NCBI GenBank assembly: GCA_002314715.1
Contig: DCGY01000062.1
Span: 988 to 64,605, forward strand
Length of the DNA stretch: 63,618 nt
Direction of reading: 5' to 3'
Origin: Lachnospiraceae bacterium UBA1766
GTDB lineage: Bacteria; Bacillota; Clostridia; Lachnospirales; Lachnospiraceae
In this document: positions 17,106 to 25,540 of the stretch, piece after piece
Layout: every line of letters begins with the position of its first letter
Position numbering within the stretch: the first letter of the stretch is position 1
The notes under the pieces: generated by a model
The model's input: only the letters and a program-made list of their open reading frames with translations
The model's database searches: none
Told to the model about the DNA's origin: nothing
Translations under genes and position numbers: made by a program

Positions 17106-18509
17106 CTACCATGCTGTATACTGAATCAATGCGTCCTTGATTTCCGGGAAGGTCCACTTTGCCGTCCTTCTGTCAATAATACCAAAGCACTCGCCATCTC
17201 CATTGACTACATTGTTATCCCACCATAAACAGCTCATTCCGCGAGCCTTTGCATTGGCTACAAAGAAGCCAGCCAAATCCACGCGGGACTCGGTATTGTA
17301 GTTTTTATTTCTGGAACCAAACTCGTCAATCAAAACCGGAGTGCCCTCTGCAACATATTTCTTGTACAGGTTATTCATAAAGGTCACTACTTCGGATTTA
17401 TTTTTCTGATTATCGGAAGACCAGGTGTCGGTACCGGGATAATCCAGCGCAAAGCTGTAAGGAGTGTACGCATGTACCGCTACGATAATATGATGGTCGT
17501 TGTCTACCGGATCGGTAGGAAGTACGTATTCCTCCAACAAAGCGCCCTCTGCGGCTGCATCATATCCGGGGCAGAGTAAATATCTGGTAGCATTGTATCC
17601 GCCGGTTGCACGAACGGTATCAACGAAAAGCTGATTTAACCGATTGATGCAGGCAAATGCATCCTGGCAGTCTGCGTTGGTTTTGTCAATCCACCACTCA
17701 TTGGCATGTCCTACCAGTCGAGGCTCGTTCATAGCTTCCATCAACAGATGATGGTCATAATCCTTGAAACGATTGGCAAGCTGAGTCCAGATGGAAGAAA
17801 TATACTTCTCAGACCGGTCCATATAAGCCTTGGAGGGATAAAAATACTGCTCACTGTTATCATGATGAATATTTAAGATGACATACATATCCCTGTCGAT
17901 ACAATAATCAATTACTTCGTTTACACGATCCAGCCACTGTTCGCTGATGATATAATTTTCTTTATCACTCAAATGATTATGCCAAGAAACCGGAATACGA
18001 ATGGTTTGAAAGCCGGCCGCCTTGAGTTCATCAATTAACTCCGGTGTCGTCTTGGCACCAACCCAGGCAGACTCATAGTCCATCTCATTACTAAGCCAGG
18101 TACAGTCGAAGGCTTCAAAGGTATTTCCCAGATTCCAGCCTACCTTCAGTTCCTTTACGAAATTTGTTCCCTCGTTTTCGGGAATATCAAACAATTTTAC
18201 CGTGTATTTGCCAATTTCCACCACATTGTTGGTGGTTGCGGAAGAGGACTCCTTCGTTTCTTCCGCGGAGGAAGCTTCCGTGCTGCTTTCCTGGGTTCGG
18301 GAAGCCTCAGTGCTTTGTTCTGTGCTCTCCTTACTGCTTTGTTCTGAACTTTCCTCGCTGCTTTCCTGCGAGGAAACAGATACACTCTCTGTAGTACCTT
18401 CCGTTGTACTTCCTGCCGGCGCCTCAGTGGTTTGGCCACAGCCTGACAATCCCAGCACGCATACCGCCGCCAGGGTGCCCAGAAGTGCTTTTATCTTTAA
18501 TCTTTTCAT
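17106..18509 (-). CDS. Secreted lipoprotein endoglucanase, GH5 (GH5_4-like)
   Basis: A 467-aa exported GH5. The signal peptide ends in LSGC with Cys24 as lipid anchor; residues ~28-95 are a low-complexity linker of SSE/EST units. The barrel starts at LKVGWNLGNTFEAFDCTW, typical of subfamily 4 (endoglucanase, xyloglucanase or lichenase), with acid/base Glu262 in EAMNEPRL and nucleophile Glu396 in VLIDEFGSR. It starts the long minus-strand run: TAGGAGG lies upstream, with an extended -10 promoter further up. Beta-glucan or xyloglucan is the likely substrate; which one is not visible. Confidence 0.93.
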   Translation of the reverse strand: MKRLKIKALLGTLAAVCVLGLSGCGQTTEAPAGSTTEGTTESVSVSSQESSEESSEQSSKESTEQSTEASRTQESSTEASSAEETKESSSATTNNVVEIGKYTVKLFDIPENEGTNFVKELKVGWNLGNTFEAFDCTWLSNEMDYESAWVGAKTTPELIDELKAAGFQTIRIPVSWHNHLSDKENYIISEQWLDRVNEVIDYCIDRDMYVILNIHHDNSEQYFYPSKAYMDRSEKYISSIWTQLANRFKDYDHHLLMEAMNEPRLVGHANEWWIDKTNADCQDAFACINRLNQLFVDTVRATGGYNATRYLLCPGYDAAAEGALLEEYVLPTDPVDNDHHIIVAVHAYTPYSFALDYPGTDTWSSDNQKNKSEVVTFMNNLYKKYVAEGTPVLIDEFGSRNKNYNTESRVDLAGFFVANAKARGMSCLWWDNNVVNGDGECFGIIDRRTAKWTFPEIKDALIQYTAW

Positions 18510-18538
18510 TGTTTTACCTCCTAAAGTCAGTTGAATTC

Positions 18539-18547
18539 ATTATATCA
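18539..18547 (-). promoter_or_regulatory. Extended -10 promoter of GH5 operon
   Basis: On the minus strand TGATATAAT lies about 30 bases before the GH5 start codon. The TGn extension can compensate for the lack of a good -35. This is the last clear promoter seen upstream of the long gene run. Confidence 0.5.
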
Positions 18548-18630
18548 TGCATCCCGAATTCTTGCATTCAAAAAATCCAACTACAACCTATAAATGTTTT
18601 CTTCGAAGTCGTTCGGTCTCCTTCCTCACT

Positions 18631-18676
18631 GCAAAAAAGAACTCTGTTCCAACCATTAAGGTCAAAACAGAGTTCT
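18631..18676 (-). terminator. Rho-independent terminator of repeat-protein gene
   Basis: An 11-bp inverted repeat (AGAACTCTGTT / AACAGAGTTCT), followed on the minus strand by TTTTTT. It ends transcription of the gene at 18719-20119 before the GH5 promoter. Confidence 0.88.
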
Positions 18677-18718
18677 CATTGTTTCCTTTATTCTCGCGAA
18701 ATGATCGCATTCCTTCTC

Positions 18719-20119
18719 TTACAGTCCGTTGACATTTCCTTCAGCAAACTTCTCTTTTACCTTCTGACGTGCATTTTCAGAAATCGCTACATTGGTAAAG
18801 GTGATATTGGAACCTACGGAATGATTTCCAAAGGACAAATCACTTCCATCCTCAGCTATTTCCACGTTGGTCAGGCGAATATTCCAGCCATCTCCTACGT
18901 TTGCCATCCAGAAAGCAAAGATTGCTTCCGGCATGGTCGCATTGCTGATTTCTACATTACAACCATCGGTGGTTACATTGGTGCCCTCCGGAAGTTCCTC
19001 TACAGCAGCAATTGCAATATTGGAAATACCAATACTGCAGCCATCACCAATCTTATCCAGACAAGCACAGAACGCCTTGCCGTCCATCTTGGTGTTGCTT
19101 ACGCGGATGTTGCTTCCGCAGGTGGGTGTACCGCCATCGATTGCATTTTCCACATCGGTTACATTGCAGTTTGCAAATACAATATTGCAGCCATCTCCCA
19201 CGCTGTTTAACATAACTGCCAATTCGTTGCCGTCAATGTCCTTGCCGTTATGAACAAACTTATTTTCCTGGGAAGCCTGTGTCTGGCCACCGCCAAAATT
19301 GATGTTGGAGAAAATTGCCTTATTAATCTTATCCATTGCGCTGCGAACGGTATCGCTAACGCCCTTCATGGTCTGGTCAACGTTGAAATTGTTAAGCTGC
19401 TCATTGATCTGATCCTTCTTGTCGTTCAGCCAGCCATTATAACTGTAATCAGAGAACTGACTGTAGCTTTCCAAATCCTTGGAAGGGAAAATACGAAGGA
19501 CTGCATCCTGCTCTACGAAGATGAAACGATACTTCACGGTAGCTTCTGTCTTGAAGGGAATTTCATACACACGAAGTGCGGTGTTTCCCCAACGCTTGGA
19601 AACCTTGGGCTTATACTGGCACTGAGAAAGGTTGTAAACGTAACGATTCTCCCAATCCTCATCGGTTCCCTCTTCTCCTGCAATCGGCATTACAATAAAC
19701 TGGGTAGCGCCACCATGTACATCATTTCCACCGGTCATAGCGAAACGAAATACATAATCGGTATCCGGCTCCAAAATTTTGTCGGTGCAAATCTGGGTCC
19801 ATGACATTCCGCCTCCGATTTCGTACATCTCTACGCTCTCACCGAAAATATCGGTTACAAACATTCTGGTTCCCACATTGTTGCCCTGGCAGGTTTTATC
19901 AAACTGAAATTCTCTAGCATTAAAATTAAGAACGATACTCATATCCTCTTCCTCCATATCAGATTCATTTATGGCCGGATTGCAGGATTCTTTGAGACGA
20001 ATGGTACAGTCGTCCAAATACTCCGCCCGACCGTTTTTCACAAGTCCCCTAGCCCTCTTGGGATAGGTTTGACCTACTACATTTCCAAATTCGTCAAGTA
20101 CAATAGTGTTTTTTTCCAT
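18719..20119 (-). CDS. Unusual repeat protein with RRXRR-like N-terminus
   Basis: A 466-aa protein I cannot name. Residues 4-42 (VLDEFGNVVG, then YPKRARGLVKNGRAE and TIRL) look like the PLMP/RRXRR domain found at the start of IscB-type proteins, but no RuvC or HNH nuclease motif follows. Residues ~60-215 are a beta-rich domain with many aromatics. A hydrophilic helical part (~230-275) leads to three tandem modules of 50-51 residues (about 299-446), each with two short strands: VGDGCNI/IGDGCSI/VGDGWNI and CGSNI/DGCNV/VGSNI followed by xxNxxI. No signal peptide or membrane segment. It has its own promoter and terminator, so it is monocistronic. The repeats suggest a small solenoid. Confidence 0.85.
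   Translation of the reverse strand: MEKNTIVLDEFGNVVGQTYPKRARGLVKNGRAEYLDDCTIRLKESCNPAINESDMEEEDMSIVLNFNAREFQFDKTCQGNNVGTRMFVTDIFGESVEMYEIGGGMSWTQICTDKILEPDTDYVFRFAMTGGNDVHGGATQFIVMPIAGEEGTDEDWENRYVYNLSQCQYKPKVSKRWGNTALRVYEIPFKTEATVKYRFIFVEQDAVLRIFPSKDLESYSQFSDYSYNGWLNDKKDQINEQLNNFNVDQTMKGVSDTVRSAMDKINKAIFSNINFGGGQTQASQENKFVHNGKDIDGNELAVMLNSVGDGCNIVFANCNVTDVENAIDGGTPTCGSNIRVSNTKMDGKAFCACLDKIGDGCSIGISNIAIAAVEELPEGTNVTTDGCNVEISNATMPEAIFAFWMANVGDGWNIRLTNVEIAEDGSDLSFGNHSVGSNITFTNVAISENARQKVKEKFAEGNVNGL
18782..19225 (-). repeat. Three ~50-residue GDGxNI protein repeats
   Basis: Within the repeat protein, the VGDG/IGDG motif recurs at residues 307, 357 and 408 and the second strand motif (GSNI, GCNV, GSNI) at 335, 386 and 436, a period of 50-51 residues. 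Each half-module ends in N-x-x-[IM]. Confidence 0.8.
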
Positions 20120-20193
20120 GGGTGTCCTCCCCGATTGTCTTATATTTCAGGTGCCTATTTTTGTTATGAGTGCCTCTCCAACCTGATGACTTG

Positions 20194-20222
20194 AGCATAG
20201 CATACAAAGCCCTTCAAAACAA
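20194..20222 (-). promoter_or_regulatory. Promoter of repeat-protein gene
   Basis: Minus-strand TTGTTT (20217-20222) and TATGCT (20194-20199), spaced by 17 bases, about 75 bases upstream of the start codon. The rest of the 20120-20418 gap holds the GH2 terminator and A/T-rich sequence; I see no gene there. Confidence 0.5.
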
Positions 20223-20321
20223 TTAACAAAGTATTAAAAAAAGAAAGATTTTTTCTAAACTTCCCCTCAGCCTTTGTTTTGCTACAATTGTATCTTAACA
20301 CAAGGCTTCCGGGGAATAAAT

Positions 20322-20358
20322 CAAAAAAACTGCACGGTAGATCCCTCTATCGTGCAGA
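20322..20358 (-). terminator. Rho-independent terminator of GH2 gene
   Basis: Minus-strand stem CTGCACGATAGA / TCTACCGTGCAG with one mismatch, followed by a run of seven T. It lies about 60 bases past the GH2 stop codon. Confidence 0.88.
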
Positions 20359-20418
20359 AATACGAATTCTCAATCTATTTTCAATTGTCCCGGATAAACC
20401 TGCTAACAATCTCTCTGC

Positions 20419-23400
20419 TTATGAAGTGGTGCCCTCAAACAGCTTTTGAAATGCTTCCTCGCAAATGGTTGTGGCCGCGGTTTTGTCTCCCTCTGCCAGA
20501 TATTCCAGAAGGCTCTTCTTTAACTGAGCCGCTTCTATGTGTCCCTGCTTGGCAACGGCATCCAAATCCGCGCCGCATACCAAAACATGACATCCGGTTT
20601 TCTCAAGAACCACCTCGTAAACCAGACCCAACTTGTGATTTCGCTCAAAATTATCGATTGTCCACACAATCGGTTCAAAGGGCAGCTCATCCAAAATGGT
20701 GGAACGGGACTGCTCTACGATATGAAACCACTGGGGAGTGGACCATTCTTCGCAAAGAAAATCAGAAAGTGCCCGGTGATCTTTTTGAATCAAAAGTCCA
20801 AGGGTACCCACCGGAACCGGCTTCTTCATCCACTCGGAAATGCCGCGAAACATAGGATAACACCAAAAGTCCGTACAATAAGCCCCCTCCACAGAGTTAG
20901 GATTTTCGTTGGGCGCAAGCATCAAAAGAATTTTCTTTTCGGTTTCGGAAGCCTTCCGTGCCTCATCCATACTCTTGCATACACAAATTGTTTGCTTGCT
21001 TTCCGAAGGCTTAGGATATGCCCACAGAGTATATTCGTTGCCCTGCAAAATCTCCGGCATGGAATCCTCTTTTTCCTCTCTCTCCACACCCAATGCCAGG
21101 GTCAGTCGATATTTCGCAGGCGCTTTTCCCTCCGGGATAGCTATGCGAAACTCTCCCAAGGATTGTCTACCCCGGTAGATTGCATCGGTTTCCCCATTGT
21201 ACTCCCAAATCATCTCTTTTTTGTCCGGATCAATAAGCTGTATAAACAGGATAGAATTCTCGGGAAGTTCTTTTCGATAATATGCCAAATCCACAGAGAA
21301 TAAAAACGTTTCTCCCTCCGTTAACACAAAGCTGTCAAAGCACGCTTGCAGCACAATATCATCGCAAAAACTTCTCCACCGGCAAGGCTCCAAAATTCCT
21401 TTGGACTCCATCAGCGCATTTAAAGGTCCTACCAGTGCCGTACCCTGACCGGAAAAATCCTGTAAGTCCAGAATCTGGTATCCTGCCAGATAACGGGAAC
21501 GCATGGCCGTTTCCAGCTCCGCCTTATAGCAGTCCATGGCTAGCTTTCCGGAAGCTTGAAAGAACCTCTCTCCCATATCTCCCAGCTTTGCAGCCTCCAG
21601 ACGCTCCCGGAAAACTTCCAGGTTTCTGGGCTTGCACACACCGGTATAATGGTCGATTTCCCGGTAATCCGGATACACGCAGTACTGGCCTACTTCATGG
21701 GAAACCACCGGGATTTTCGGCACCAATTCTCCTGCCGCCTCGGTTAGCTTCACTTTTTTCACACCGGTTCCGTACTGAATTTCTATAAACCCATCCTCGG
21801 AAGCCAACGCTGCTTGCTTGGCATAGGAAGGACGGATGTTTTCATCATAAGTAAAAGACGTATTTGGCTGCATCTTCTGAATATGTCCCAAAGGTGCATC
21901 GCACTGTGCATAGGAGCCTCGAATCAGGCGGTCTTTCGAAAAACGCACGCCGGAAAAGAATCCGTCTCCCTCCACAATGGTGGGCACAAACTGGAATCCG
22001 TTGGAGCCCAGTGAATACAGGATATCCGGATATTTGGCTTTATATCCAAGCTCCAATTCGTTCAGTGCCTGACCGGAGCCCCAGGGTTCATTTCCCATGG
22101 TCATCATGACATAAGAAGGATGTCCCGCATAGGAAGCCAAAGTACGGAAGCCTTCCATGGTCAAAAATTCCTGAGCCGCTTCCGCTTCCGGGGTGTAACC
22201 TTCCTCCCCTTTGCCGTACCAGTTTCCCCAAAAAGGAATCTCCGGCTGTAAATAAACACCCAGCAAATCTGCCGCCAGAAATGCCGCTTCCGGAGGACAG
22301 CAGGTGTGAAATCTCTGATGATTGATTCCCCAATCCTTGGCAATTTTCATATCCCGTAACCACCCCTGAGCATTCATGGGTGCGAAACCGCTTAAGGGGA
22401 AAATCATTCCCTGATGTCTGCCACGCAAAAATACGGGGGCATGATTGATTTCGAAATGGTCGTCTACCGAGCAGAAGCTTCGAATACCGCACCAGGCTGT
22501 AGCCGGTAATCCCAACTGCTCCTTATCTTTTCCCACAAGCTGTGCCGTCAAACGATATACCACCGGTTCCTGGTCATCCCAAAGAGAAACCTCCCGGGGA
22601 AGCGGAATCCACAGCACCTCATCCGGGTCGCAGACTTGTCCACAATTTTCTGCACAATCGGCAGGCTTTAGGGGATTTATTACCATCGGCAAGGCATTTT
22701 TCTCTACCTCCAGATAGGCCATGAGGCTATCCAAATCCGTAGTTTTTTCCGGATGACCCAGTCCTTCTTCCTCCCAAAGAGTACAATCGCTTTCCCGCTC
22801 CAGAAATTCTTTTTTCAGGCTGCAACGATCAAAGGAAACCTGCAAGCTTGTGTCTTCCTGCCATTTTGCTTTATTGCCAAGAAAAGCACGCACTTCCAAG
22901 GCATTCTTATCCTCCCGATAAAAGGCCTGAATCTGACGCACAAAGGCAGTTTGGGAAATGATAAGGGAAATCTCTCCCAAAATACCATTCCAGTTGGTCT
23001 GTGTATCCGGCGAAGTCAAATGACCTCCCGGCGCCGGGTACCCTACATTGGACACCAAAATCGTAAGCACCGGTTTGGTCTTCTTAATTTTGCCGGTAAG
23101 GTTAAATTCCTGTGCGGACAAAAGGGAATTCCCGGTGCCGATATATTCTCCGTCCACCCATACATGAGTAAGTCGGGTTCTTTCCAGCTTCAAAGACAGA
23201 AAGCTTGTCTGCAGTTCCTCCAAAGAATATGCCGTAAGGTCGATTTCCTTCTGCACAACGCAAAAACCCAGGAAAAGATAGGCATCTGTCAAATATCCCG
23301 TCTCCCGAGCCGAATTGGGCTGTCCCTTTTTTCGATAGGAAGTGGTTCCGGGCAATTCGATTGTGTCCTCGAATTCTTCAGGCAACTGATATCTGCTGCC

Positions 23401-23487
23401 AAAGCTTTCCTCACAAACTCCCTTTCCGTCTTCCCGTGCTTCCATATGAAGTGACCATATGCCGGACAAATCAATTTTCTTCATCAT
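20419..23487 (-). CDS. Large cytoplasmic glycoside hydrolase, GH2 family
   Basis: A 1022-aa protein with the GH2 order: N-terminal sugar-binding jelly roll (residues ~1-185, LSGIWSLHMEA, LTHVWVDGEYIGTG), an immunoglobulin-like domain, and a TIM barrel with acid/base Glu467 in MTMGNEPWG and nucleophile Glu598 in VVSHEVGQYCVYPDY; another ~350 residues of beta-rich domains follow. The nucleophile context is not that of LacZ or GusA but of a less studied GH2 branch, so beta-galactosidase, glucuronidase or another activity cannot be chosen. No signal peptide. It is alone between two terminator/promoter regions, next to a glycosidase cluster. Confidence 0.88.
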   Translation of the reverse strand: MMKKIDLSGIWSLHMEAREDGKGVCEESFGSRYQLPEEFEDTIELPGTTSYRKKGQPNSARETGYLTDAYLFLGFCVVQKEIDLTAYSLEELQTSFLSLKLERTRLTHVWVDGEYIGTGNSLLSAQEFNLTGKIKKTKPVLTILVSNVGYPAPGGHLTSPDTQTNWNGILGEISLIISQTAFVRQIQAFYREDKNALEVRAFLGNKAKWQEDTSLQVSFDRCSLKKEFLERESDCTLWEEEGLGHPEKTTDLDSLMAYLEVEKNALPMVINPLKPADCAENCGQVCDPDEVLWIPLPREVSLWDDQEPVVYRLTAQLVGKDKEQLGLPATAWCGIRSFCSVDDHFEINHAPVFLRGRHQGMIFPLSGFAPMNAQGWLRDMKIAKDWGINHQRFHTCCPPEAAFLAADLLGVYLQPEIPFWGNWYGKGEEGYTPEAEAAQEFLTMEGFRTLASYAGHPSYVMMTMGNEPWGSGQALNELELGYKAKYPDILYSLGSNGFQFVPTIVEGDGFFSGVRFSKDRLIRGSYAQCDAPLGHIQKMQPNTSFTYDENIRPSYAKQAALASEDGFIEIQYGTGVKKVKLTEAAGELVPKIPVVSHEVGQYCVYPDYREIDHYTGVCKPRNLEVFRERLEAAKLGDMGERFFQASGKLAMDCYKAELETAMRSRYLAGYQILDLQDFSGQGTALVGPLNALMESKGILEPCRWRSFCDDIVLQACFDSFVLTEGETFLFSVDLAYYRKELPENSILFIQLIDPDKKEMIWEYNGETDAIYRGRQSLGEFRIAIPEGKAPAKYRLTLALGVEREEKEDSMPEILQGNEYTLWAYPKPSESKQTICVCKSMDEARKASETEKKILLMLAPNENPNSVEGAYCTDFWCYPMFRGISEWMKKPVPVGTLGLLIQKDHRALSDFLCEEWSTPQWFHIVEQSRSTILDELPFEPIVWTIDNFERNHKLGLVYEVVLEKTGCHVLVCGADLDAVAKQGHIEAAQLKKSLLEYLAEGDKTAATTICEEAFQKLFEGTTS

Positions 23488-23524
23488 TTTTCTCTCTTTC
23501 GCAATCTAAAAACTCTCTGCTGTT

Positions 23525-23533
23525 ATCATACCA
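23525..23533 (-). promoter_or_regulatory. Extended -10 promoter of GH2 gene
   Basis: Minus-strand TGGTATGAT about 38 bases before the GH2 start; no good -35 hexamer, so the TGn extension is the main evidence. Confidence 0.35.
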
Positions 23534-23598
23534 TATTGCCGCAAAGAAGGGACATGCATAATTACATCAAAAAAATGTATTATTTTGACAATCTATTG

Positions 23599-24441
23599 TT
23601 ATTCCGTCAATTCTCTCAGAAACATCTCAAAACACAATCCATAATGGTCGGGAACCTGATTTTCCTCACAATAAGCAATACATTTGGAGACAAAGTCCGC
23701 AGCCTTTTTCACGGAATCATAAAGACTGTATCCGTTCAAATACATTCCGGCCAAAACGGCGCTAATCACATCCCCGGTTCCGCTTCTGTCTCCGCCGATT
23801 CGATCCACCAGAACCAGCTGAAAATCTTCTGTTCCGCTTTCCGTCTGCTTTGCCTTGTAAATATAATTGGCGATTTGCGTCTGATTGAAAGGGATTCCGG
23901 TCACTACAATCTGCTTCGGCCCTTTCCCGGAAAGCTCCCGGCACATTTCCTGCAGCTCCTCCAGGGTTACCTTTTCCTTTGGATATTCCCTGTCCAACAA
24001 GGTACAAAGTTCGGTCAAATTCGGCGTAATGATATCCGCGTACTGCACCAATTCCTTCATTTTCTCGCACATTTGGGGCGTATATGTTTTGTATAGCTTT
24101 CCGTGATCCCCCATAACCGGGTCGACCAATACAAAATTGTCCTTCGTCCGAAAGCTTTTGATAAAATCAATCACGATTTCCACCTGCTCCTCAGAGCCGA
24201 AAAAACCGGTGGCAATGGCATCAAAGGAAAGCTGCAAGTCTTTATAGGTCTGAATATAAGATTTCATCCTGGGGGTATAATCATCAAAATAATATCCCGG
24301 GAATCGCATATGGGCAGAAAGGATTGCTGTAGGCACGGTCACCGCCTGAATCTTCATGGCAGATACAATCGGCGCCATGGCTGCAATGGCACATCTTCCA
24401 AATCCCGTAATATCATTAATCAGAGCTATTTTTTTCTGCAT
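23599..24441 (-). CDS. pdxY: Pyridoxal/pyridoxamine kinase
   Basis: A 280-aa ribokinase-fold kinase. KIALINDITGFGRCAIAAMAPI at the N-terminus is the pyridoxal kinase signature; VLVDPVMGDHGKLY and TPNLTEL form the ATP/Mg site, and DRIGGDRSGTGDVISAVL holds the anion hole and catalytic Asp (GTGD). It makes pyridoxal 5'-phosphate from salvaged vitamers, a cofactor used by the aminotransferase and cysteine desulfurase also in this window. ATG 24441 follows AGGAG; the in-frame extension to 24465 is unlikely. Symbol given by family; pdxK is a possible alternative name. Confidence 0.88.
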   Translation of the reverse strand: MQKKIALINDITGFGRCAIAAMAPIVSAMKIQAVTVPTAILSAHMRFPGYYFDDYTPRMKSYIQTYKDLQLSFDAIATGFFGSEEQVEIVIDFIKSFRTKDNFVLVDPVMGDHGKLYKTYTPQMCEKMKELVQYADIITPNLTELCTLLDREYPKEKVTLEELQEMCRELSGKGPKQIVVTGIPFNQTQIANYIYKAKQTESGTEDFQLVLVDRIGGDRSGTGDVISAVLAGMYLNGYSLYDSVKKAADFVSKCIAYCEENQVPDHYGLCFEMFLRELTE

Positions 24442-24485
24442 TTCTATCCGTCTCCTCTTTCTCATACTATCCCAAATATAAAAGA

Positions 24486-24513
24486 AAACTGGTCATATGA
24501 AAATGACCAGTTT
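24486..24513 (-). terminator. Rho-independent terminator of HPr-like gene
   Basis: An 11-bp perfect stem AAACTGGTCAT / ATGACCAGTTT with a 6-base loop, followed on the minus strand by TTCTTTTATATTT. It separates the HPr-like gene from the pyridoxal kinase. Confidence 0.75.
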
Positions 24514-24589
24514 GAATCTTTTGCCTGCGAAGAGCCATATTTCACGCCGATAATCGCATCTGCCCCCACTGAACGGCTTTCATCGCGTC

Positions 24590-24835
24590 CTATTTTACTA
24601 CATAATTGTAATCATTCAAATTCTCTATCACCTTGTCAATCACAGCCTGATCTTCACTGTAGATTTTCAAATCCAGGGGATGTGTCAAATCCAAACTAAA
24701 CAAACCCATGATAGACTTTGCATCGACAACATATCTCTGATCAACAATATCAAAATCGTTGTCGAAATGCGCCAAAATATTTACGAAATTTTTTACGGAC
24801 TCTAAACCTCTAAACTGTATCTTGATAATATTCAT
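24590..24835 (-). CDS. HPr-like protein lacking the active-site histidine
   Basis: An 81-aa protein with the HPr fold pattern: strand IIKIQF, helix SVKNFVNILAHF, strand FDIVDQRYVVDAKSIMGLFSL, strand LDLKIYS and helix QAVIDKVIENL. The regulatory-site stretch DAKSIMGLFSL is like HPr around Ser46 (here Ser41). The catalytic G-[IL]-HARP segment is absent, replaced by RGLESVKNF, so it cannot accept phosphate from enzyme I. It is thus more like the regulatory Crh than a PTS carrier. ATG 24835 follows GGGAGGGG; the gene has its own extended -10 promoter and terminator. Confidence 0.82.
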   Translation of the reverse strand: MNIIKIQFRGLESVKNFVNILAHFDNDFDIVDQRYVVDAKSIMGLFSLDLTHPLDLKIYSEDQAVIDKVIENLNDYNYVVK

Positions 24836-24871
24836 ATGGAACCCCTCCCAACTTATCATTTGATAGAGTTT

Positions 24872-24880
24872 ATTATATCA
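24872..24880 (-). promoter_or_regulatory. Extended -10 promoter of HPr-like gene
   Basis: Minus-strand TGATATAAT about 37 bases before the start. A small palindrome TATCAAATGATA lies between it and the ribosome binding site and could be an operator or hairpin. Confidence 0.45.
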
Positions 24881-25053
24881 TATTTTTCGAAAAAAAGTAT
24901 AATATCGGATGAAATTTCCAAAAAAGTTCACACCCTACTACTACACCTCTATTTTCTCAACTTATACCATATTTCTTCTCTATAGCTCTTCATTTTACTC
25001 CGCTTTCGAAAAAGCATTCCGATTTCATCATCCGGATCCTTTTTGCATCGAGA

Positions 25054-25290
25054 AGAATAACACATCGAAAATTCGATGCACTTTTTACCGTAATTTTGTA
25101 ATTTCTTACAGCGAGAAATGCGTAAATGCGTTATCCCGATGCATTCATTGACTTTTTTTCGAGTTTTTTACATCGGGATTTGGGTAACACTAATATTTCG
25201 ATGCATTTACTTCCCGACCCGCAATTCCGAAAAAAGGAGATTTCATACAAAACCCCGGAAAACTGATTTTTTTACAGACCGGGTTTTTTT
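25054..25290 (+). other. Gene-free hairpin-rich stretch ending in a terminator
   Basis: Between the HPr-like gene and tRNA-Lys I see no convincing gene. There are several inverted repeats: CATCGAA / TTCGATG at 25063-25078; GTTATCCCGATG near 25130 facing CATCGGGAT at 25171; and a + strand hairpin near 25251-25283 (CCCCGG / CCGGG) followed by seven T. The last looks like a + strand terminator with no gene before it, hinting at a short untranslated RNA. No clear + strand promoter was found. Confidence 0.35.
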
Positions 25291-25295
25291 GCGCG

Positions 25296-25339
25296 AAAAA
25301 AAAGCCTTACAACCGCGACTATATCGCAATCATAAGACT
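25296..25339 (-). terminator. Terminator of tRNA-Lys
   Basis: A 16-bp stem allowing G-U pairs (25303-25318 with 25324-25339), 5-base loop, followed on the minus strand by eight T, directly after the tRNA 3' end. Confidence 0.88.
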
Positions 25340-25343
25340 TTCG

Positions 25344-25416
25344 TGCGCGATCAGGGGCTCGAACCCTGGACACCCTGATTAAGAGTCAGGTGCTCTACCA
25401 ACTGAGCTAATCGCGC
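25344..25416 (-). tRNA. tRNA-Lys(CTT)
   Basis: A 73-base cloverleaf on the minus strand: acceptor GCGCGAT / ATCGCGC, D arm with AGCTCAGTTGGTAGAGC, anticodon loop CTCTTAA (anticodon CTT, reading AAG), T arm with GGTTCGAGCC. The discriminator is A and CCA is not encoded. Confidence 0.96.
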
Positions 25417-25459
25417 ATTTTAAAGGTTTCATCAAGGGGCTTCCCTCAACGCAAGATTG

Positions 25460-25488
25460 ATTATATTACAGGTTTTTTAAAAATGCAA
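25460..25488 (-). promoter_or_regulatory. Promoter of tRNA-Lys
   Basis: Minus-strand TTGCAT (25483-25488), 17-base spacer and TATAAT (25460-25465), about 44 bases before the tRNA. Confidence 0.75.
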
Positions 25489-25540
25489 TACTTTTTTTAA
25501 AAAATTTTCAAAAAAATTTAATGTAGTATATTTTGTTTAT

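Noticed and set aside
24909..25151. 80-aa open frame on + strand rich in Phe/Tyr/Ser
   Set aside because: No Shine-Dalgarno, A/T-rich low-complexity composition, overlaps inverted repeats.
25118..25378. 86-aa open frame on + strand
   Set aside because: Its 3' half is the antisense of tRNA-Lys, a common source of false proteins, and it has no ribosome binding site.
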